From Phycisphaerales bacterium (lineage in GTDB: Bacteria > Planctomycetota > Phycisphaerae > UBA1845): 64,000 nt of DNA. The translations under genes were made by a program, and so were the position numbers. The notes under the pieces were generated by a model that was not told the DNA's origin, ran no database searches, and saw nothing but the letters and a program-made list of their open reading frames with translations. Location of the stretch: assembly GCA_020639115.1 (NCBI GenBank), contig JACKHG010000002.1, positions 62,001 to 126,000 on the forward strand, given 5' to 3'. This document shows positions 6,971 through 18,925 of the stretch, piece after piece. Within the stretch, counting starts at the first letter, position 1. Each line of letters begins with the position of its first letter.

Positions 6971-8617
6971 TCAGATCGGGCACACGATGTGCCCGAGCCG
7001 CTCCGTCAGTCGCGGATTTTCCCGATAGTCGATTGGAACGACAACAAGACAGGGGCAATCGGACGCGAACGCCTCCTCGAGCGCACCCGCCAGATCACGT
7101 GACCGCTGGACGCGCAGTCCGCGGCACCCGAACGACTCCGCGAGCTTCACGAAATCGGGATTGCCGAAGGACAGGTCGGTGTGGCGCCCGAAGTGGTTGT
7201 CCATCTTCCAGGTGATCATCCCGTAGTTGTGGTCCTCCCAGATCATCGCCACGATGTTCGCCCCCAACCGCCGCGCGGTCTCGAGTTCCTGCACGTTCAT
7301 CAGGAAACCCGCGTCGCCGCAGAGAGCCAGCACGCGCTTGTCCGGAAAGGCGAGCTTCGCCCCGATCGCTCCCGGCAGCGCGAAGCCCATCGCGCAGAAT
7401 CCGTTGGGAATCAGGCAGGTGTTGGGTTCGTGGCACTGGTAGTACCGGGCGATCCACAACTTGTGGGCGCCCACGTCGCTGAGCAGCAGATCGTGCGGCC
7501 CCAGCGCCCGGCGCACGTCCCACAGCGCCTTCTGGGGCCGGATCAGCCCCTCCGTGTCGTCGTCCTGGTGTGCGGAGAACTCCGCCAGCATCTCCTCGCG
7601 GATGGCGTGATGCTGACGCACGTCGAACGCCGGCGGCGCCGCACAGAAGCGGCTGCAGAGCATGTCGAGCCCGTGCGCCGGATCGCCGACCACCTCGACC
7701 TCGACGGGGTAATGGTCGTCGACCTCGGCTGGGAGAAAGTCGAGGTGGATGATGCGCTTGTCGCCGTCGCGGTTCCACAGCGTGGGATGGTATTCCACCA
7801 TGTCGTAGCCGACGGTGACGACGACGTCCGCCGCGTCGATCGCGCACGAGATCAGATCGCGGGCCTGCAGCCCGATCGTGAACAGGCAGTACGGCGCGTC
7901 CGCGTCGACGCAGCCCTTGCCCATGAAGGTGCTGATCACGCCGATGCCCGTGGCCTCGGCGAAGCGGCGCAGGGCCCCGCTCGCCTGGTGGCGGATGCAC
8001 CCGTTGCCCGCGAGGATCACCGGCCGCTGCGCGCTGCGCAGCATGTCGGCTGCGCGCGCCACGCTATCGGCGTCGGGCACCGCCCGGTGGATATCCCCGA
8101 TGGGCAGCGGCGCGGCGGTCGCCGCCTGGTGCGCGATGTCCTCCGCCAGTTCGATGTGGCACGCCCCGGGTTTTTCCGTGGTGGCCAGCTTGAACGCCTT
8201 GCGCACGACCTCGGGGATGTTGTTGGGATGGATGATCGGCGTCGCCCACTTGGTGATGGGCTTGAAGAGCCCGACGACGTCCATGTGCTGGTGCGATTCC
8301 TTGTGCTGGCGCTGGCTGTCGGCCTGGCCGGTGATGACCACCATGGGGGCGCGGTCCATGTTGCCGTCGGCGACGCCGGTGACGAGGTTGGCGGCGCCGG
8401 GGCCGAGCGTGCCGAGGCAGACCCCGGGCTTGCCGGTGAGCCGCCCGTAGGCGTCGGCCATGAACGCCGCCCCCTGCTCGTGCCGGGTGAGCACGAACTC
8501 GATGCTGGATTTCTCCAGGGCGAACATGAAGTGCGTGTTCTCCTCGCCCGGCAGGCCGAAGATGTACTCCACGCCCTCGTTCTCCAGGCACTTTACGAAC
8601 AGTTCAGCGGCGATCAT
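6971..8617 (-). CDS. Acetolactate synthase-type thiamine diphosphate enzyme
   Basis: This is a ThDP-dependent enzyme of the acetolactate synthase large-subunit family (548 residues, normal length), which joins two pyruvates to acetolactate. The N-terminal pyrimidine-binding domain has the catalytic Glu at residue 47 within RHEQGAA. The C-terminal domain has the ThDP/Mg motif GDAGFLMN followed by the downstream Asn in EDHNYGM. The start at 8617 is chosen because family members begin at MIAAELFVK; a frame-open ATG at 8659 adds 14 residues with no family likeness. No small regulatory subunit (ilvN) and no ilvC lie nearby. It may therefore be a stand-alone catabolic (AlsS-like) enzyme or a related 2-oxoacid enzyme such as a glyoxylate carboligase. 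Substrate is inferred from the family only. Confidence 0.85.
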   Translation of the reverse strand: MIAAELFVKCLENEGVEYIFGLPGEENTHFMFALEKSSIEFVLTRHEQGAAFMADAYGRLTGKPGVCLGTLGPGAANLVTGVADGNMDRAPMVVITGQADSQRQHKESHQHMDVVGLFKPITKWATPIIHPNNIPEVVRKAFKLATTEKPGACHIELAEDIAHQAATAAPLPIGDIHRAVPDADSVARAADMLRSAQRPVILAGNGCIRHQASGALRRFAEATGIGVISTFMGKGCVDADAPYCLFTIGLQARDLISCAIDAADVVVTVGYDMVEYHPTLWNRDGDKRIIHLDFLPAEVDDHYPVEVEVVGDPAHGLDMLCSRFCAAPPAFDVRQHHAIREEMLAEFSAHQDDDTEGLIRPQKALWDVRRALGPHDLLLSDVGAHKLWIARYYQCHEPNTCLIPNGFCAMGFALPGAIGAKLAFPDKRVLALCGDAGFLMNVQELETARRLGANIVAMIWEDHNYGMITWKMDNHFGRHTDLSFGNPDFVKLAESFGCRGLRVQRSRDLAGALEEAFASDCPCLVVVPIDYRENPRLTERLGHIVCPI

Positions 8618-8703
8618 GATATGGTTCTCACCCTGCACACAAGCAAAGTACACTCGCACTGTGCTGTATTTCAGGAGAGAGGACGCACGCAGGCAAGCGA
8701 TCG

Positions 8704-9237
8704 CTAGGAATTCTGTGTGCGGCGCTCAACGACTGCCCAGTACTCACGCTTGGATTGGTGGGCCAAGCGTTCATATGCGGCCAATGCGGCGTCCCGAGAA
8801 GGGAATCCGAGCAACAGCCCGGTCGACGATTCGACGGCGCCCTCGTCGCGCATCAGTTGTGTAAGGCGCTGAGGCTCGACGGGATCACCGTTCTTGATCG
8901 TCGACACGATAGCAAAGGGCAACAGACCGATGTCCACCGCCTCTTCCGCGGTTGCGCCGAGTGCAATCGTGACGCGATCAGCACGTTGAGGCGCCACCTG
9001 TGCATATGCTTGGACGATCACGCCCGAACGATGGCTGGCGGGGATCTGCCGCCAGCGCTCCCAGATTACGGCAACATGGAATGAGCTGGTTTGCGGAATC
9101 TCGTTCTCAAGGATGATCGGCTGCCGAAGCGGTTTGTCCGCATCAACCGAATTCTTGAGCTCGGCTGCCAATTCGTGACTGAGTTCGGCCTCAAGCTGGG
9201 CAAGGTTGCTCGCGGACTTCGATCGAATCAACGGCAT
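8704..9237 (-). CDS. Conserved hypothetical protein, partner of the HEPN-like gene
   Basis: A 177-residue soluble protein without a signal peptide or recognised domain. The start at 9237 lies four bases after the stop of the upstream gene, with GGAG inside that stop region, so the two are translationally linked. An in-frame start at 9273 would overlap the neighbour by about 30 bases. The central part (HVAVIWERW, then SGVIVQAYAQ and VTIALGATAEEA) has a regular alpha/beta pattern that I believe recurs in planctomycete and cyanobacterial hypothetical proteins, but I cannot name a family. Base composition is somewhat lower in GC than the surrounding metabolic genes. Confidence 0.7.
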   Translation of the reverse strand: MPLIRSKSASNLAQLEAELSHELAAELKNSVDADKPLRQPIILENEIPQTSSFHVAVIWERWRQIPASHRSGVIVQAYAQVAPQRADRVTIALGATAEEAVDIGLLPFAIVSTIKNGDPVEPQRLTQLMRDEGAVESSTGLLLGFPSRDAALAAYERLAHQSKREYWAVVERRTQNS

Positions 9238-9241
9238 TGCC

Positions 9242-9739
9242 TTAACTCCAGAACACGGGGTAGTTGCTATCAAACCACTCCGCCGCTTCGGCCACTGCCG
9301 CCACCTGTGCCGCAGTGGGTGTCAGCGCCTTATATCGTAGGCGAGGTCGCCAGTGTTCGTACAAGCCATCGCCATGATACTGTATCTTATCGCGAACGTT
9401 TGCCCCAAACCAGCGCGAATGATGCGCACGCCGCGAATACAGCAGATACCTTGCCCAACCCGCGATATCGTGCGGGTCTGAGGTCATCAGATTCTGTTGT
9501 CGAGCATCCGCCTTCAATATATTGAGATCTGCGAGTGAAACCGCCATGGTGGGGGGACAACCGACCAAGCGCAAGCATGCGGCGACGATACGCATCTCGG
9601 CGACATAACCGAATAGGTATACGGCACAGCAAGGCCGGCCTTTCTCCCGGAGCAACTGCGCTTCGTGCAGCCGCCATGACGCAGCCGCGTCAAGCGAGTC
9701 GATGGAACCGTCCAGCAGCAGTCGGGCCAGAGCGCTCAC
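9242..9739 (-). CDS. HEPN-like protein
   Basis: A 165-residue mostly helical protein starting with GTG four bases after the icd stop codon. The segment AVYLFGYVAEMRIVAA (about residues 39-54) resembles the second helix of HEPN-domain proteins (usual pattern A.YLAGY..E..LKA). A possible Rx5H element, RDKIQYH, follows near residue 116; in HEPN ribonucleases an Rx4-6H motif is catalytic. The match is partial and made by eye. With the gene at 8704-9237 it forms a two-gene unit, the layout of many toxin/antitoxin-like or accessory modules, but it sits directly behind a housekeeping gene and may share its transcript. Confidence 0.6.
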   Translation of the reverse strand: MSALARLLLDGSIDSLDAAASWRLHEAQLLREKGRPCCAVYLFGYVAEMRIVAACLRLVGCPPTMAVSLADLNILKADARQQNLMTSDPHDIAGWARYLLYSRRAHHSRWFGANVRDKIQYHGDGLYEHWRPRLRYKALTPTAAQVAAVAEAAEWFDSNYPVFWS

Positions 9740-9743
9740 CGGT

Positions 9744-11114
9744 TTACCCCATGTGCTTGATCACCGCATCGCCGAACTCGCTGCACTTGAGCAGCTTGGC
9801 GCCCTCCATCTGCCGCTCGAAGTCGTAGGTGACCGTCTTGGCACCGATCGCCCCGTCCATGCCCTTGATGATCAGATCCGCCACCTCCGGCCAGCCCATG
9901 TAACGGAACATCATCTCGCCCGAGAGAATCACGCTGCCCGGATTGACCTTGTCCTGATCGGCGTACTTCGGCGCGGTGCCGTGCGTCGCCTCGAAAACCG
10001 CGTGGCCGGTGATGTAGTTGATGTTGCCGCCCGGGGCGATGCCGATGCCGCCCACACACGCCGCCAGCGCGTCGGAAATGTAGTCGCCGTTGAGGTTCAT
10101 CGTGGCGATCACCTCGTACTCCGCCGGACGCGTGAGGATCTGCTGCAGGAAGGCGTCCGCGATCACGTCCTTGATGATCACGTCGTGCTCGAGCGCACCG
10201 CCCACGACGCCCCTCACCATCGGATTGTTCGTGCCCGCGCGGATCACGTGCCACGGCCCACCGTCCAGCGGCTCGGCGCCGAAGTACTTCGCCGCGACCT
10301 CGTAACCCCAGTCGCGGAAAGCACCCTCGGTGAACTTCATGATGTTGCCCTTGTGCACCAGCGTCAGGCTCTTGCGCCCCTCCTTGAGCGTGAACGCGAG
10401 AGCGCTGTGCACGAGCCGCTCGGTACCGAGCTGACTGGCGGGCTTGATGCCCAGCCCCACCTCCACCTTCAGGTCGCGCGCCGGGGCCCCGATCGCCTCG
10501 AGCTGCTTCTGCCAGCCGTTGACCCGCTCCTGGGCGCCGAAACGCACCTTGGCGAAATCCTTGGGAAACTCCTTAGCCATGAAATCGAGCAGCTTCTGCG
10601 CCTCCGGCGAACCGCCGACGTACTCGATGCCGGCGTAGATGTCCTCGGAGTTCTCGCGGAAAATGACCATGTCGGTCAGCTCCGGACGCTTCACCGGCGA
10701 GGGGACGCCCTTGAAGTAGCGCACCGGCCGCAGGCAGGTGTAGAGATCGAGCTGCTGACGCAGCGCGACGTTCAGCGAACGGATGCCCCCACCAACCGGC
10801 GTGGTCAGCGGCCCCTTGATACCCACCAGAAACTCGCGAAATGCCGCGAGCGTGTCATCAGGCAGCCAGGTCTGCAGGCGATCGTAACTCTTCTGTCCCG
10901 CCAGCACCTCCATCCACGCGATCTTCCGCTTGCCGTTGTACGCCTTCTGCACGGCTGCATCGAACACGCGCACCGACGCCCGCCAGATGTCCGGACCCGT
11001 GCCGTCGCCCTCGATGAACGGAATTATCGGTCTGTCCGGCACTTGCAGTTGGGCGCCGGTCATCCGGATGGGCTGGCCCTCGGCGGGTACGGTCACGTGC
11101 TGGAAAGCGGTCAT
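9744..11114 (-). CDS. icd: NADP-dependent isocitrate dehydrogenase
   Basis: Oxidises and decarboxylates isocitrate to 2-oxoglutarate in the TCA cycle (456 residues). With the start at 11114 the active-site serine falls at residue 113 in GGGIRSLNVALRQ, the same number as in the E. coli enzyme, where AceK phosphorylates it. LRPVRYFKG and RENSEDIYAG follow as in the family. PKYADQDKVNP carries the Lys-Tyr and Val that select NADP rather than NAD. A longer open frame to 11363 is rejected because the added residues are low-complexity. The gene ends four bases before the HEPN-like gene. No aceK is in the window. Confidence 0.95.
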   Translation of the reverse strand: MTAFQHVTVPAEGQPIRMTGAQLQVPDRPIIPFIEGDGTGPDIWRASVRVFDAAVQKAYNGKRKIAWMEVLAGQKSYDRLQTWLPDDTLAAFREFLVGIKGPLTTPVGGGIRSLNVALRQQLDLYTCLRPVRYFKGVPSPVKRPELTDMVIFRENSEDIYAGIEYVGGSPEAQKLLDFMAKEFPKDFAKVRFGAQERVNGWQKQLEAIGAPARDLKVEVGLGIKPASQLGTERLVHSALAFTLKEGRKSLTLVHKGNIMKFTEGAFRDWGYEVAAKYFGAEPLDGGPWHVIRAGTNNPMVRGVVGGALEHDVIIKDVIADAFLQQILTRPAEYEVIATMNLNGDYISDALAACVGGIGIAPGGNINYITGHAVFEATHGTAPKYADQDKVNPGSVILSGEMMFRYMGWPEVADLIIKGMDGAIGAKTVTYDFERQMEGAKLLKCSEFGDAVIKHMG

Positions 11115-11555
11115 GGTGACGAATCCTGTCGCAAGGAGAACGGATGGTACGACCGGCGGTTGCCGGTTCGGGGCGGCGATGATAGGCAGGCCCCCCGCCG
11201 GTGTCAATGTAGGTAAAGCCGGGGTAGACCGCTGACGCCCCTTGGCTGGACCCGCCGCGGCGATGGGCGTATCATCACCCCCTTGCCGATTCGCGGTGTA
11301 CGGGCGCGGTGACGGAAGCGCGGGGTACTTGCGGAGGCCGCAGACGCGGGTGCGTCGCGGCACAGGGAGGCGCTACCGAACGCGGCAGCCGCCTCCGCAT
11401 CGTCCGCAGAACAGTGGGTGCGGCACGTGCCGGCGCGGCGCGTTCGTGTTCACGCCCGAGCAGCGCGACACGGCGCCGGGAAATACCCACCGCACGGCCG
11501 ACGAATCGACCCAGAGCAACCATGCGGGCAGCCGGCGCCGCCCGCTGCCTCGCGG
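11115..11555. other. Intergenic region between icd and the GT2 gene
   Basis: The flanking genes diverge, so both promoters should lie here. Short open frames occur on both strands but are Arg/Pro-rich and look non-coding. I see no RNA gene, repeat or riboswitch motif. Confidence 0.5.
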
Positions 11556-13112
11556 ATGACATTGACAATGGACATCCTCATCACAGCGTCCTTCATCGTC
11601 TTCACCATCGCGACCCTGGCATCCATGACGTACGGCCTGCACATGGCCGTGCTGCTGGTCCTCTTTGCGCGGCGCCAGAAGCGTGAGCGCGCCCGGCAGC
11701 GCGACGTCATCGAGGCGTTCCTGGCTGCGGACGACCGGGCCAACTGGCCGCTCGTGACGACCCAACTGCCCGTGTACAACGAGGCCGACGTGGTGTCGCG
11801 CCTGGTCGAGGCCGTCACCGCGATGGACTATCCGCGCGACAAGCACGAGATCCAGGTGCTCGACGACAGCACCGACGCCTCGCGCGAGCTGGTCGATCGC
11901 GTGGTCAAGCGCTACGCGGCCCAGGGGTTCGACATCAAGGTCGTCCGCCGGCCGGACCGCCGCGGCTACAAGGCCGGCGCGCTGGCCCACGGACTCCAGT
12001 CCGCCAAGGGCGACCTGATCCCCGTGTTCGACGCCGACTTCGTGCCGTCCCCGGACTTTCTCAAGCGAACCGTCGCGCTGATGGTCAACCGGCCGAACGC
12101 CGCCTGCGTCCAGGGCCGCTGGGGACATCTCAATCGCGACGAGTCGTGGCTGACGCGGGCCCAGGCCCTGGGCATCGACGGCCACTTCGCGATCGAGCAG
12201 GGCGCCCGGGCCTGGAACGGCCTGATGATGAACTTCAACGGGACCGCGGGCATCTGGCGCAAGGCGGCGATTCTCGACCCGAACGTGGGCGGGTGGTCGG
12301 CGGACACGCTCACCGAGGACCTGGACCTCTCGTACCGCGCCCAGCTCGCCGGTTGGGAAATCGAGTACACGGTCGACGTCGTCTGCCCGGCTGAACTGCC
12401 CGGGACGGCCCAGGCGCTCAAGAGCCAGCAGCGGCGCTGGGCGACGGGCTCGATCCAGGTCGCGCGCAAGCTCCTGCCGCGCATCTGGCGGGCGCGGCTC
12501 TCGCTCGGCGAGAAGGTCGAGGCGACGCTGCACCTGACGCACTACTCGATCGCGTTGTTCATGCTCGTGCTGGCGGTCTTCGCCCGGCCGATGCTGCTCG
12601 CCTGGCTGAGCGGACGCGCGGTGAGCCCGTGGTTCGCCTGGATCTGGTCGGTCGTCTGCGTGATGGCCTTCGTGCCGTCGGCGGTCTACGCGTACGCCCG
12701 CCACATCATCGGCGAGGGCTGGGGCGGCGTACGGGTCATCCCCTGGATGCTCGTGCTCGGCGTGGGCATCTGCCTGAGCAACACGCTCGCGGTGATTCGC
12801 GGCATGTACCTGCGCGGCGGCGAATTCGTGCGCACGCCCAAGTCGGGCAGCACGGCGCAACGGCGCACCAACAGCAGCTACGCCGCGATGAACGAGAAGC
12901 TGTGGATCGCCGAGCTGGGCCTGGGGGCGTACTCACTCTGGACCTTCCAGGAGTACATGGCCAGCGACAGCTACTTCTTCAGCATCTTCCTGCTGCTCTA
13001 CGGGATCGGCTTCACCTGGATGGGCTGGCTGTCACGCCCGCAGGCCCACAAGCCCGCTGCAGTCGCCGTGGGCACGCAGGATCTCGACCCCGCCCAGCCA
13101 CAGGCTGCCTGA
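11556..13112 (+). CDS. Membrane glycosyltransferase family 2 (cellulose synthase-like)
   Basis: A processive-type inverting glycosyltransferase of about 518 residues. After an N-terminal membrane helix the cytoplasmic catalytic domain shows the GT2 signature: DDS near residue 101, DAD near 157, TED near 252 and QQRRW near 290. Several membrane helices then follow (roughly residues 325-470). This D,D,D,Q(Q/R)xRW set is shared by cellulose, mannan and glucomannan synthases and ceramide-glucosyltransferase-like enzymes. It probably extends or exports a beta-linked polysaccharide or makes a glycolipid; the sugar cannot be read from sequence. The start at 11556 (ATG ACA TTG) is preferred over the upstream Arg/Pro-rich extension; ATG 11568 is also possible. 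There is no bcsB-like partner nearby. Confidence 0.88.
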   Translation: MTLTMDILITASFIVFTIATLASMTYGLHMAVLLVLFARRQKRERARQRDVIEAFLAADDRANWPLVTTQLPVYNEADVVSRLVEAVTAMDYPRDKHEIQVLDDSTDASRELVDRVVKRYAAQGFDIKVVRRPDRRGYKAGALAHGLQSAKGDLIPVFDADFVPSPDFLKRTVALMVNRPNAACVQGRWGHLNRDESWLTRAQALGIDGHFAIEQGARAWNGLMMNFNGTAGIWRKAAILDPNVGGWSADTLTEDLDLSYRAQLAGWEIEYTVDVVCPAELPGTAQALKSQQRRWATGSIQVARKLLPRIWRARLSLGEKVEATLHLTHYSIALFMLVLAVFARPMLLAWLSGRAVSPWFAWIWSVVCVMAFVPSAVYAYARHIIGEGWGGVRVIPWMLVLGVGICLSNTLAVIRGMYLRGGEFVRTPKSGSTAQRRTNSSYAAMNEKLWIAELGLGAYSLWTFQEYMASDSYFFSIFLLLYGIGFTWMGWLSRPQAHKPAAVAVGTQDLDPAQPQAA

Positions 13113-13145
13113 CGGTTCCCGCGGCCAGCCATCCACTCGCCCGGC

Positions 13146-14237
13146 CTACTTCGGCAACGCGCGTTCGACCGCGAACCCGTTGACGTTCAGCCCGATGCGC
13201 CCGCTCTTCTCGAAGCGCTCGAACAGGCGGCGCAGCGAATCGACGGCATCCTGCGCCCGCTGCAGCGACAGCACCATCACCTCGTAGAGCCGCTCGTCCG
13301 TCAGCAGGCGACCGATCGTGCCCTGGCCGGCCAGCATGTTGTCGGTGATGACGCGCAGGTTCGCGGACGACTTCGCCGCCTGATCGAGGACGGGGATGGC
13401 GGCGTCGGTGATCCGCGTCACCTGCCGATCGATGTTGTCCACCGTGCCCTCCATCTTGTCGGCGAGGCGCGAGGCATCGATCTTCAGGTTGGCGGAGGTG
13501 TCGCGGAAATCCGCGAACGCGACGCGCCCGTCCGCGCTCATCTGCCGGATGTTCTCCACCGCGTCGAGCAGACCGTTCTTGAGTTTCGGATCGCCGATGA
13601 CGTCGTGGATCGATTTCAACACGCGGTCGAACCGCTGCACCGCGGTGTAGAGATTGGTCGTGAACCTGGCCGCCTCCTCGTCCGTCGTCGGGATGGGCGA
13701 TTTCTTCAGCAACTCGTGCAGGTCCTTGGCCACCGGCGTGAGCGTCTCCGCGAAATTGCCGACCTTCACGACGGTTCCCTCCACCGAAGTGATCAGCGAC
13801 TCCGGCAGGATCTTGTCGAGCGGGTTGATGTTCACCCCGGAGATGACCCCTTCGGACTCGATCGGCGCGCCCGCCCCATGGGCCTGAATGTCGACGCGGC
13901 CGCGCCCCACGCCCAGCGCCGGACCGATGCACTGCGCGACCGACCCCGAAGGTACGCTGTAGTCGTTCTCGATCTGCGTGATGATTTCCACGCCCTGGTC
14001 GGGTTCGGTCATGCGCACGAAGGCCAACCCGGTCACCCGGCCGACCTTGATGCCGTTGAGGTAGACCGGCGTGCCCTCCTCGATTCCGGAAATCTCATTC
14101 ACCCGGATGCGCAGCGTCCACTCGGCGCCGCCCAGCCACGCCGGCGCTTCGCCGAAGAGCACGAGCAGGTAACCCAGCGCGCCCAGGCCCACGACCATGA
14201 ACAGTCCCACCAGGAAGTTGCGGCGCATTTCGGTCAT
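13146..14237 (-). CDS. mlaD: MCE-domain lipid-transport protein MlaD
   Basis: A single N-terminal membrane helix (residues 7-27) is followed by one MCE domain (about residues 38-120, with GTPVYLNGIKVGRV). A long alpha-helical, coiled-coil-prone tail with an IGRLLTD motif follows. In the Mla system MlaD forms a hexameric periplasmic ring bound to the MlaFE transporter and moves phospholipids between the membranes. It is the last gene of mlaE-mlaF-mlaD, three bases after mlaF. At 363 residues it is longer than E. coli MlaD (183), as in many MCE proteins with extended C-terminal helices. Confidence 0.9.
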   Translation of the reverse strand: MTEMRRNFLVGLFMVVGLGALGYLLVLFGEAPAWLGGAEWTLRIRVNEISGIEEGTPVYLNGIKVGRVTGLAFVRMTEPDQGVEIITQIENDYSVPSGSVAQCIGPALGVGRGRVDIQAHGAGAPIESEGVISGVNINPLDKILPESLITSVEGTVVKVGNFAETLTPVAKDLHELLKKSPIPTTDEEAARFTTNLYTAVQRFDRVLKSIHDVIGDPKLKNGLLDAVENIRQMSADGRVAFADFRDTSANLKIDASRLADKMEGTVDNIDRQVTRITDAAIPVLDQAAKSSANLRVITDNMLAGQGTIGRLLTDERLYEVMVLSLQRAQDAVDSLRRLFERFEKSGRIGLNVNGFAVERALPK

Positions 14238-14240
14238 TGC

Positions 14241-15056
14241 TCATCCTTTCGCCTTCAGACGCGCGAGGTCGCTGGCGCTCGCGTGGCCCTGCACGAAGTG
14301 GCTGACGCGTTCGTCCTCGCTCTTGTCCAGTTCCGCGGGCGTGCCGTCGAAGATGAACCGGCCCTCGTGCAGCATGATCACGCGGTCACCCACCTTGCGT
14401 ACGCTGGTCATATCGTGCGTCACCACGACGCTGGTCACGTTCAACTCGCGCTGGAGCTTGCGGATCAACTCGTTGATGATGTCCGAGCGGATCGGGTCGA
14501 GCCCGGTCGTTGGCTCGTCGTAGAGAATGACCTCGGGGTTGAGCGCGATGGCCCGGGCGAGCGCGACGCGCTTGCGCTGCCCGCCGGAGAGCTCCGCCGG
14601 CTTCTTGTTCTCGATGCCGTCCAGTCCGACCATGCGGAGCTTGTCCTTGACGATCTTTTCGACTTCGTCGGACTTGCGGCTGGTGTGCTCCACGACGGGA
14701 AAGGCGATGTTCTCCCCCACGGTGAGCGAATCGAACAGCGCCCCCATCTGGAAGAGAAACCCGAAGCGCGTACGCAGATCCACCAGCTTCCGCTCGGGCA
14801 GCAGGTCGATCCGCTGACCCTTGAAGTAGACCTCGCCGCGATCGGGCCGCAGCAGCCGCACCATGTGCTTGAGCACGACACTCTTACCCACCCCCGACTC
14901 GCCGATGATCACCGTCGTTTTGCCCGGTTCCAACGCCAGCTCGATGTTGCGGAGCACGATCAGCCGCCCGAAGCGCTTGCTCACCCCGCGCAGCTCGATG
15001 ACGGCGTTGCGCGGATTCGATGGCGGCGTGGTGGCGGGCGGCGGGTGGGCAACCAT
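14241..15056 (-). CDS. mlaF: ABC transporter ATPase MlaF
   Basis: ATPase subunit (271 residues) of the MCE phospholipid transporter, acting at the cytoplasmic face of the inner membrane. Walker A is GESGVGKS (residues 52-59), the Q-loop is FLFQMGALFDSLTV as is characteristic of MlaF, the signature is LSGGQRKR, Walker B is VILYDEP and the H-loop is VVTHD. The first 18 residues are a Pro-rich extension. It lies between mlaE, 30 bases upstream, and mlaD. Confidence 0.93.
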   Translation of the reverse strand: MVAHPPPATTPPSNPRNAVIELRGVSKRFGRLIVLRNIELALEPGKTTVIIGESGVGKSVVLKHMVRLLRPDRGEVYFKGQRIDLLPERKLVDLRTRFGFLFQMGALFDSLTVGENIAFPVVEHTSRKSDEVEKIVKDKLRMVGLDGIENKKPAELSGGQRKRVALARAIALNPEVILYDEPTTGLDPIRSDIINELIRKLQRELNVTSVVVTHDMTSVRKVGDRVIMLHEGRFIFDGTPAELDKSEDERVSHFVQGHASASDLARLKAKG

Positions 15057-15086
15057 GGCGTTCGGCGGTGCGCGAGCGGACCGCGG

Positions 15087-15899
15087 CTAGACGAGCGACT
15101 TGAATCCAAAGAACACGCGGTACAGACCCATGAGCGAGGTAGCGAGGCAGAAATCAACGATCAGGATCGCGATGAAACTGGCGACGAACGCCTCGGTGCA
15201 CGCCCGGCCGACGCCCTCGGCGCCCGCCCGGCAGTTGAAACCCTTGTAGCACGCCAGCATGCCGATGATGCCGCCGAACGCCATGCTCTTGATGAATCCC
15301 ACCATCAGGTCCCACTTCTCCAGGGCCCACTCCGTGTAGTAGTAGTACGGCTCGGTGGGGATTCCCTTCAGCATGATCGCGACCCACGCGCCCGACAGCG
15401 ATCCGCAGACGTCGGCGAAGAGCGTGAGCACCGGCGCCAGCAGCAGGCACGCCAGGAAACGCGGCACCACCAGGTGCTGGATGGGATCCGCCCCCATCAC
15501 GCGCAGCGCATCGATCTGCTCGGTGACGTTCATCGTGCCGAGCTCAGCGGTGAGCGCGCCGCCCACCCGGCCCGCCAGCATCACCGCCGCCAGCACCGGT
15601 CCGAGCTCCTGCACCAGCGTCACGTTGATGAGCACGCCCATGTGGTCGGCGAACCCGGCGGCATCGAGCTGATCGTAGGCCTGCACGGCGAGCACGAGCC
15701 CGACGAACGTGCCGGTGATGGCGATGACGGGGACGGAGCGGTTCCCGATCTCGTAGAACTGGGGCATGATCAACCGCCAGTTCCGCGGGCTGAACATGCC
15801 GGCGACGATCCAGCGAACCGTGCGAAAGGCGAACGTCCAGAAACGCCCGAACGACTCCAGGGCGTTGATGGTCCCTCCGCCGATGCTTCGGATGATCAT
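15087..15899 (-). CDS. mlaE: ABC transporter permease MlaE
   Basis: Integral inner-membrane permease (270 residues) with about five or six hydrophobic segments. It carries the MlaE family pattern VPVIAITGTFVGLVLAVQAY near residue 56 and LGPVLAAVMLAGRVGGALTAELGTM near residue 100. It is the first gene of mlaEFD. The system maintains outer-membrane lipid asymmetry or moves lipids outward; direction cannot be judged here. No mlaA, mlaB or mlaC gene is in the window. Confidence 0.93.
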   Translation of the reverse strand: MIIRSIGGGTINALESFGRFWTFAFRTVRWIVAGMFSPRNWRLIMPQFYEIGNRSVPVIAITGTFVGLVLAVQAYDQLDAAGFADHMGVLINVTLVQELGPVLAAVMLAGRVGGALTAELGTMNVTEQIDALRVMGADPIQHLVVPRFLACLLLAPVLTLFADVCGSLSGAWVAIMLKGIPTEPYYYYTEWALEKWDLMVGFIKSMAFGGIIGMLACYKGFNCRAGAEGVGRACTEAFVASFIAILIVDFCLATSLMGLYRVFFGFKSLV

Positions 15900-15991
15900 G
15901 GTGCACCAGCCTGTGAAAACGCCCGTAAGTCCACGCCGCGCAGCCGGTTGTATCTTTCGCGCCCCCGGGTGTCAATCATTCCCTGACGGGC

Positions 15992-16034
15992 GCAAAGCAA
16001 AAGGGCGGTGCGCAACCGAAGCTGCGCACCGCCC
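15992..16034 (-). terminator. Rho-independent terminator of clpC
   Basis: Inverted repeat GGGCGGTGCGCA (16003-16014) / TGCGCACCGCCC (16023-16034), 12 perfect pairs with an 8-base loop. On the minus strand it is followed by TTTTGCTTTGC. It lies 26 bases beyond the clpC stop, so it should end that transcript and insulate it from mlaE. Confidence 0.85.
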
Positions 16035-16059
16035 GTGGTTTACCAACTGTCATGAAGCG

Positions 16060-18609
<2,550 letters not shown>

Positions 18610-18925
18610 CTCTACTCCAGCTCCTCTCTGTTGCGGGTAGGACCCGCGTTCACTGCGTCGGTAACCGCCCGGGCTCCGCTGGCATCTACGATGCTAACCT
18701 TTTACTGTGAAAAAGCTTGCGGCCAGCGGATGGGCGCGCCCGCCGGCGAACGCCGGCCCGCAACTGGAGAATTCTAGCAGTACCCTCATAGAGCGTCTAC
18801 CTGAGGTAAAGCTGCGCCGACAACCTTACACCTGGGCGCACCGGTGTATCGGCAAATGAATCATGCCGCATTCTGTCGCAAACGCGGGTTTTGTTCCGCC
18901 AGACCGCACAATCGGACGCTTCCGC
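18610..18925. other. Intergenic region between clpC and birA
   Basis: Holds the clpC leader and promoter on the minus strand and the 3' flank of birA. There is a GC-rich inverted segment (CGCCGGCGAACGCCGGCG, about 18738-18755) of unknown meaning. No open frame or RNA motif looks convincing. Confidence 0.4.

Noticed and set aside
13605..15986. A 793-residue open frame on the plus strand across mlaEFD
   Set aside because: Antisense to three clearly recognised genes; composition is that of a shadow frame.
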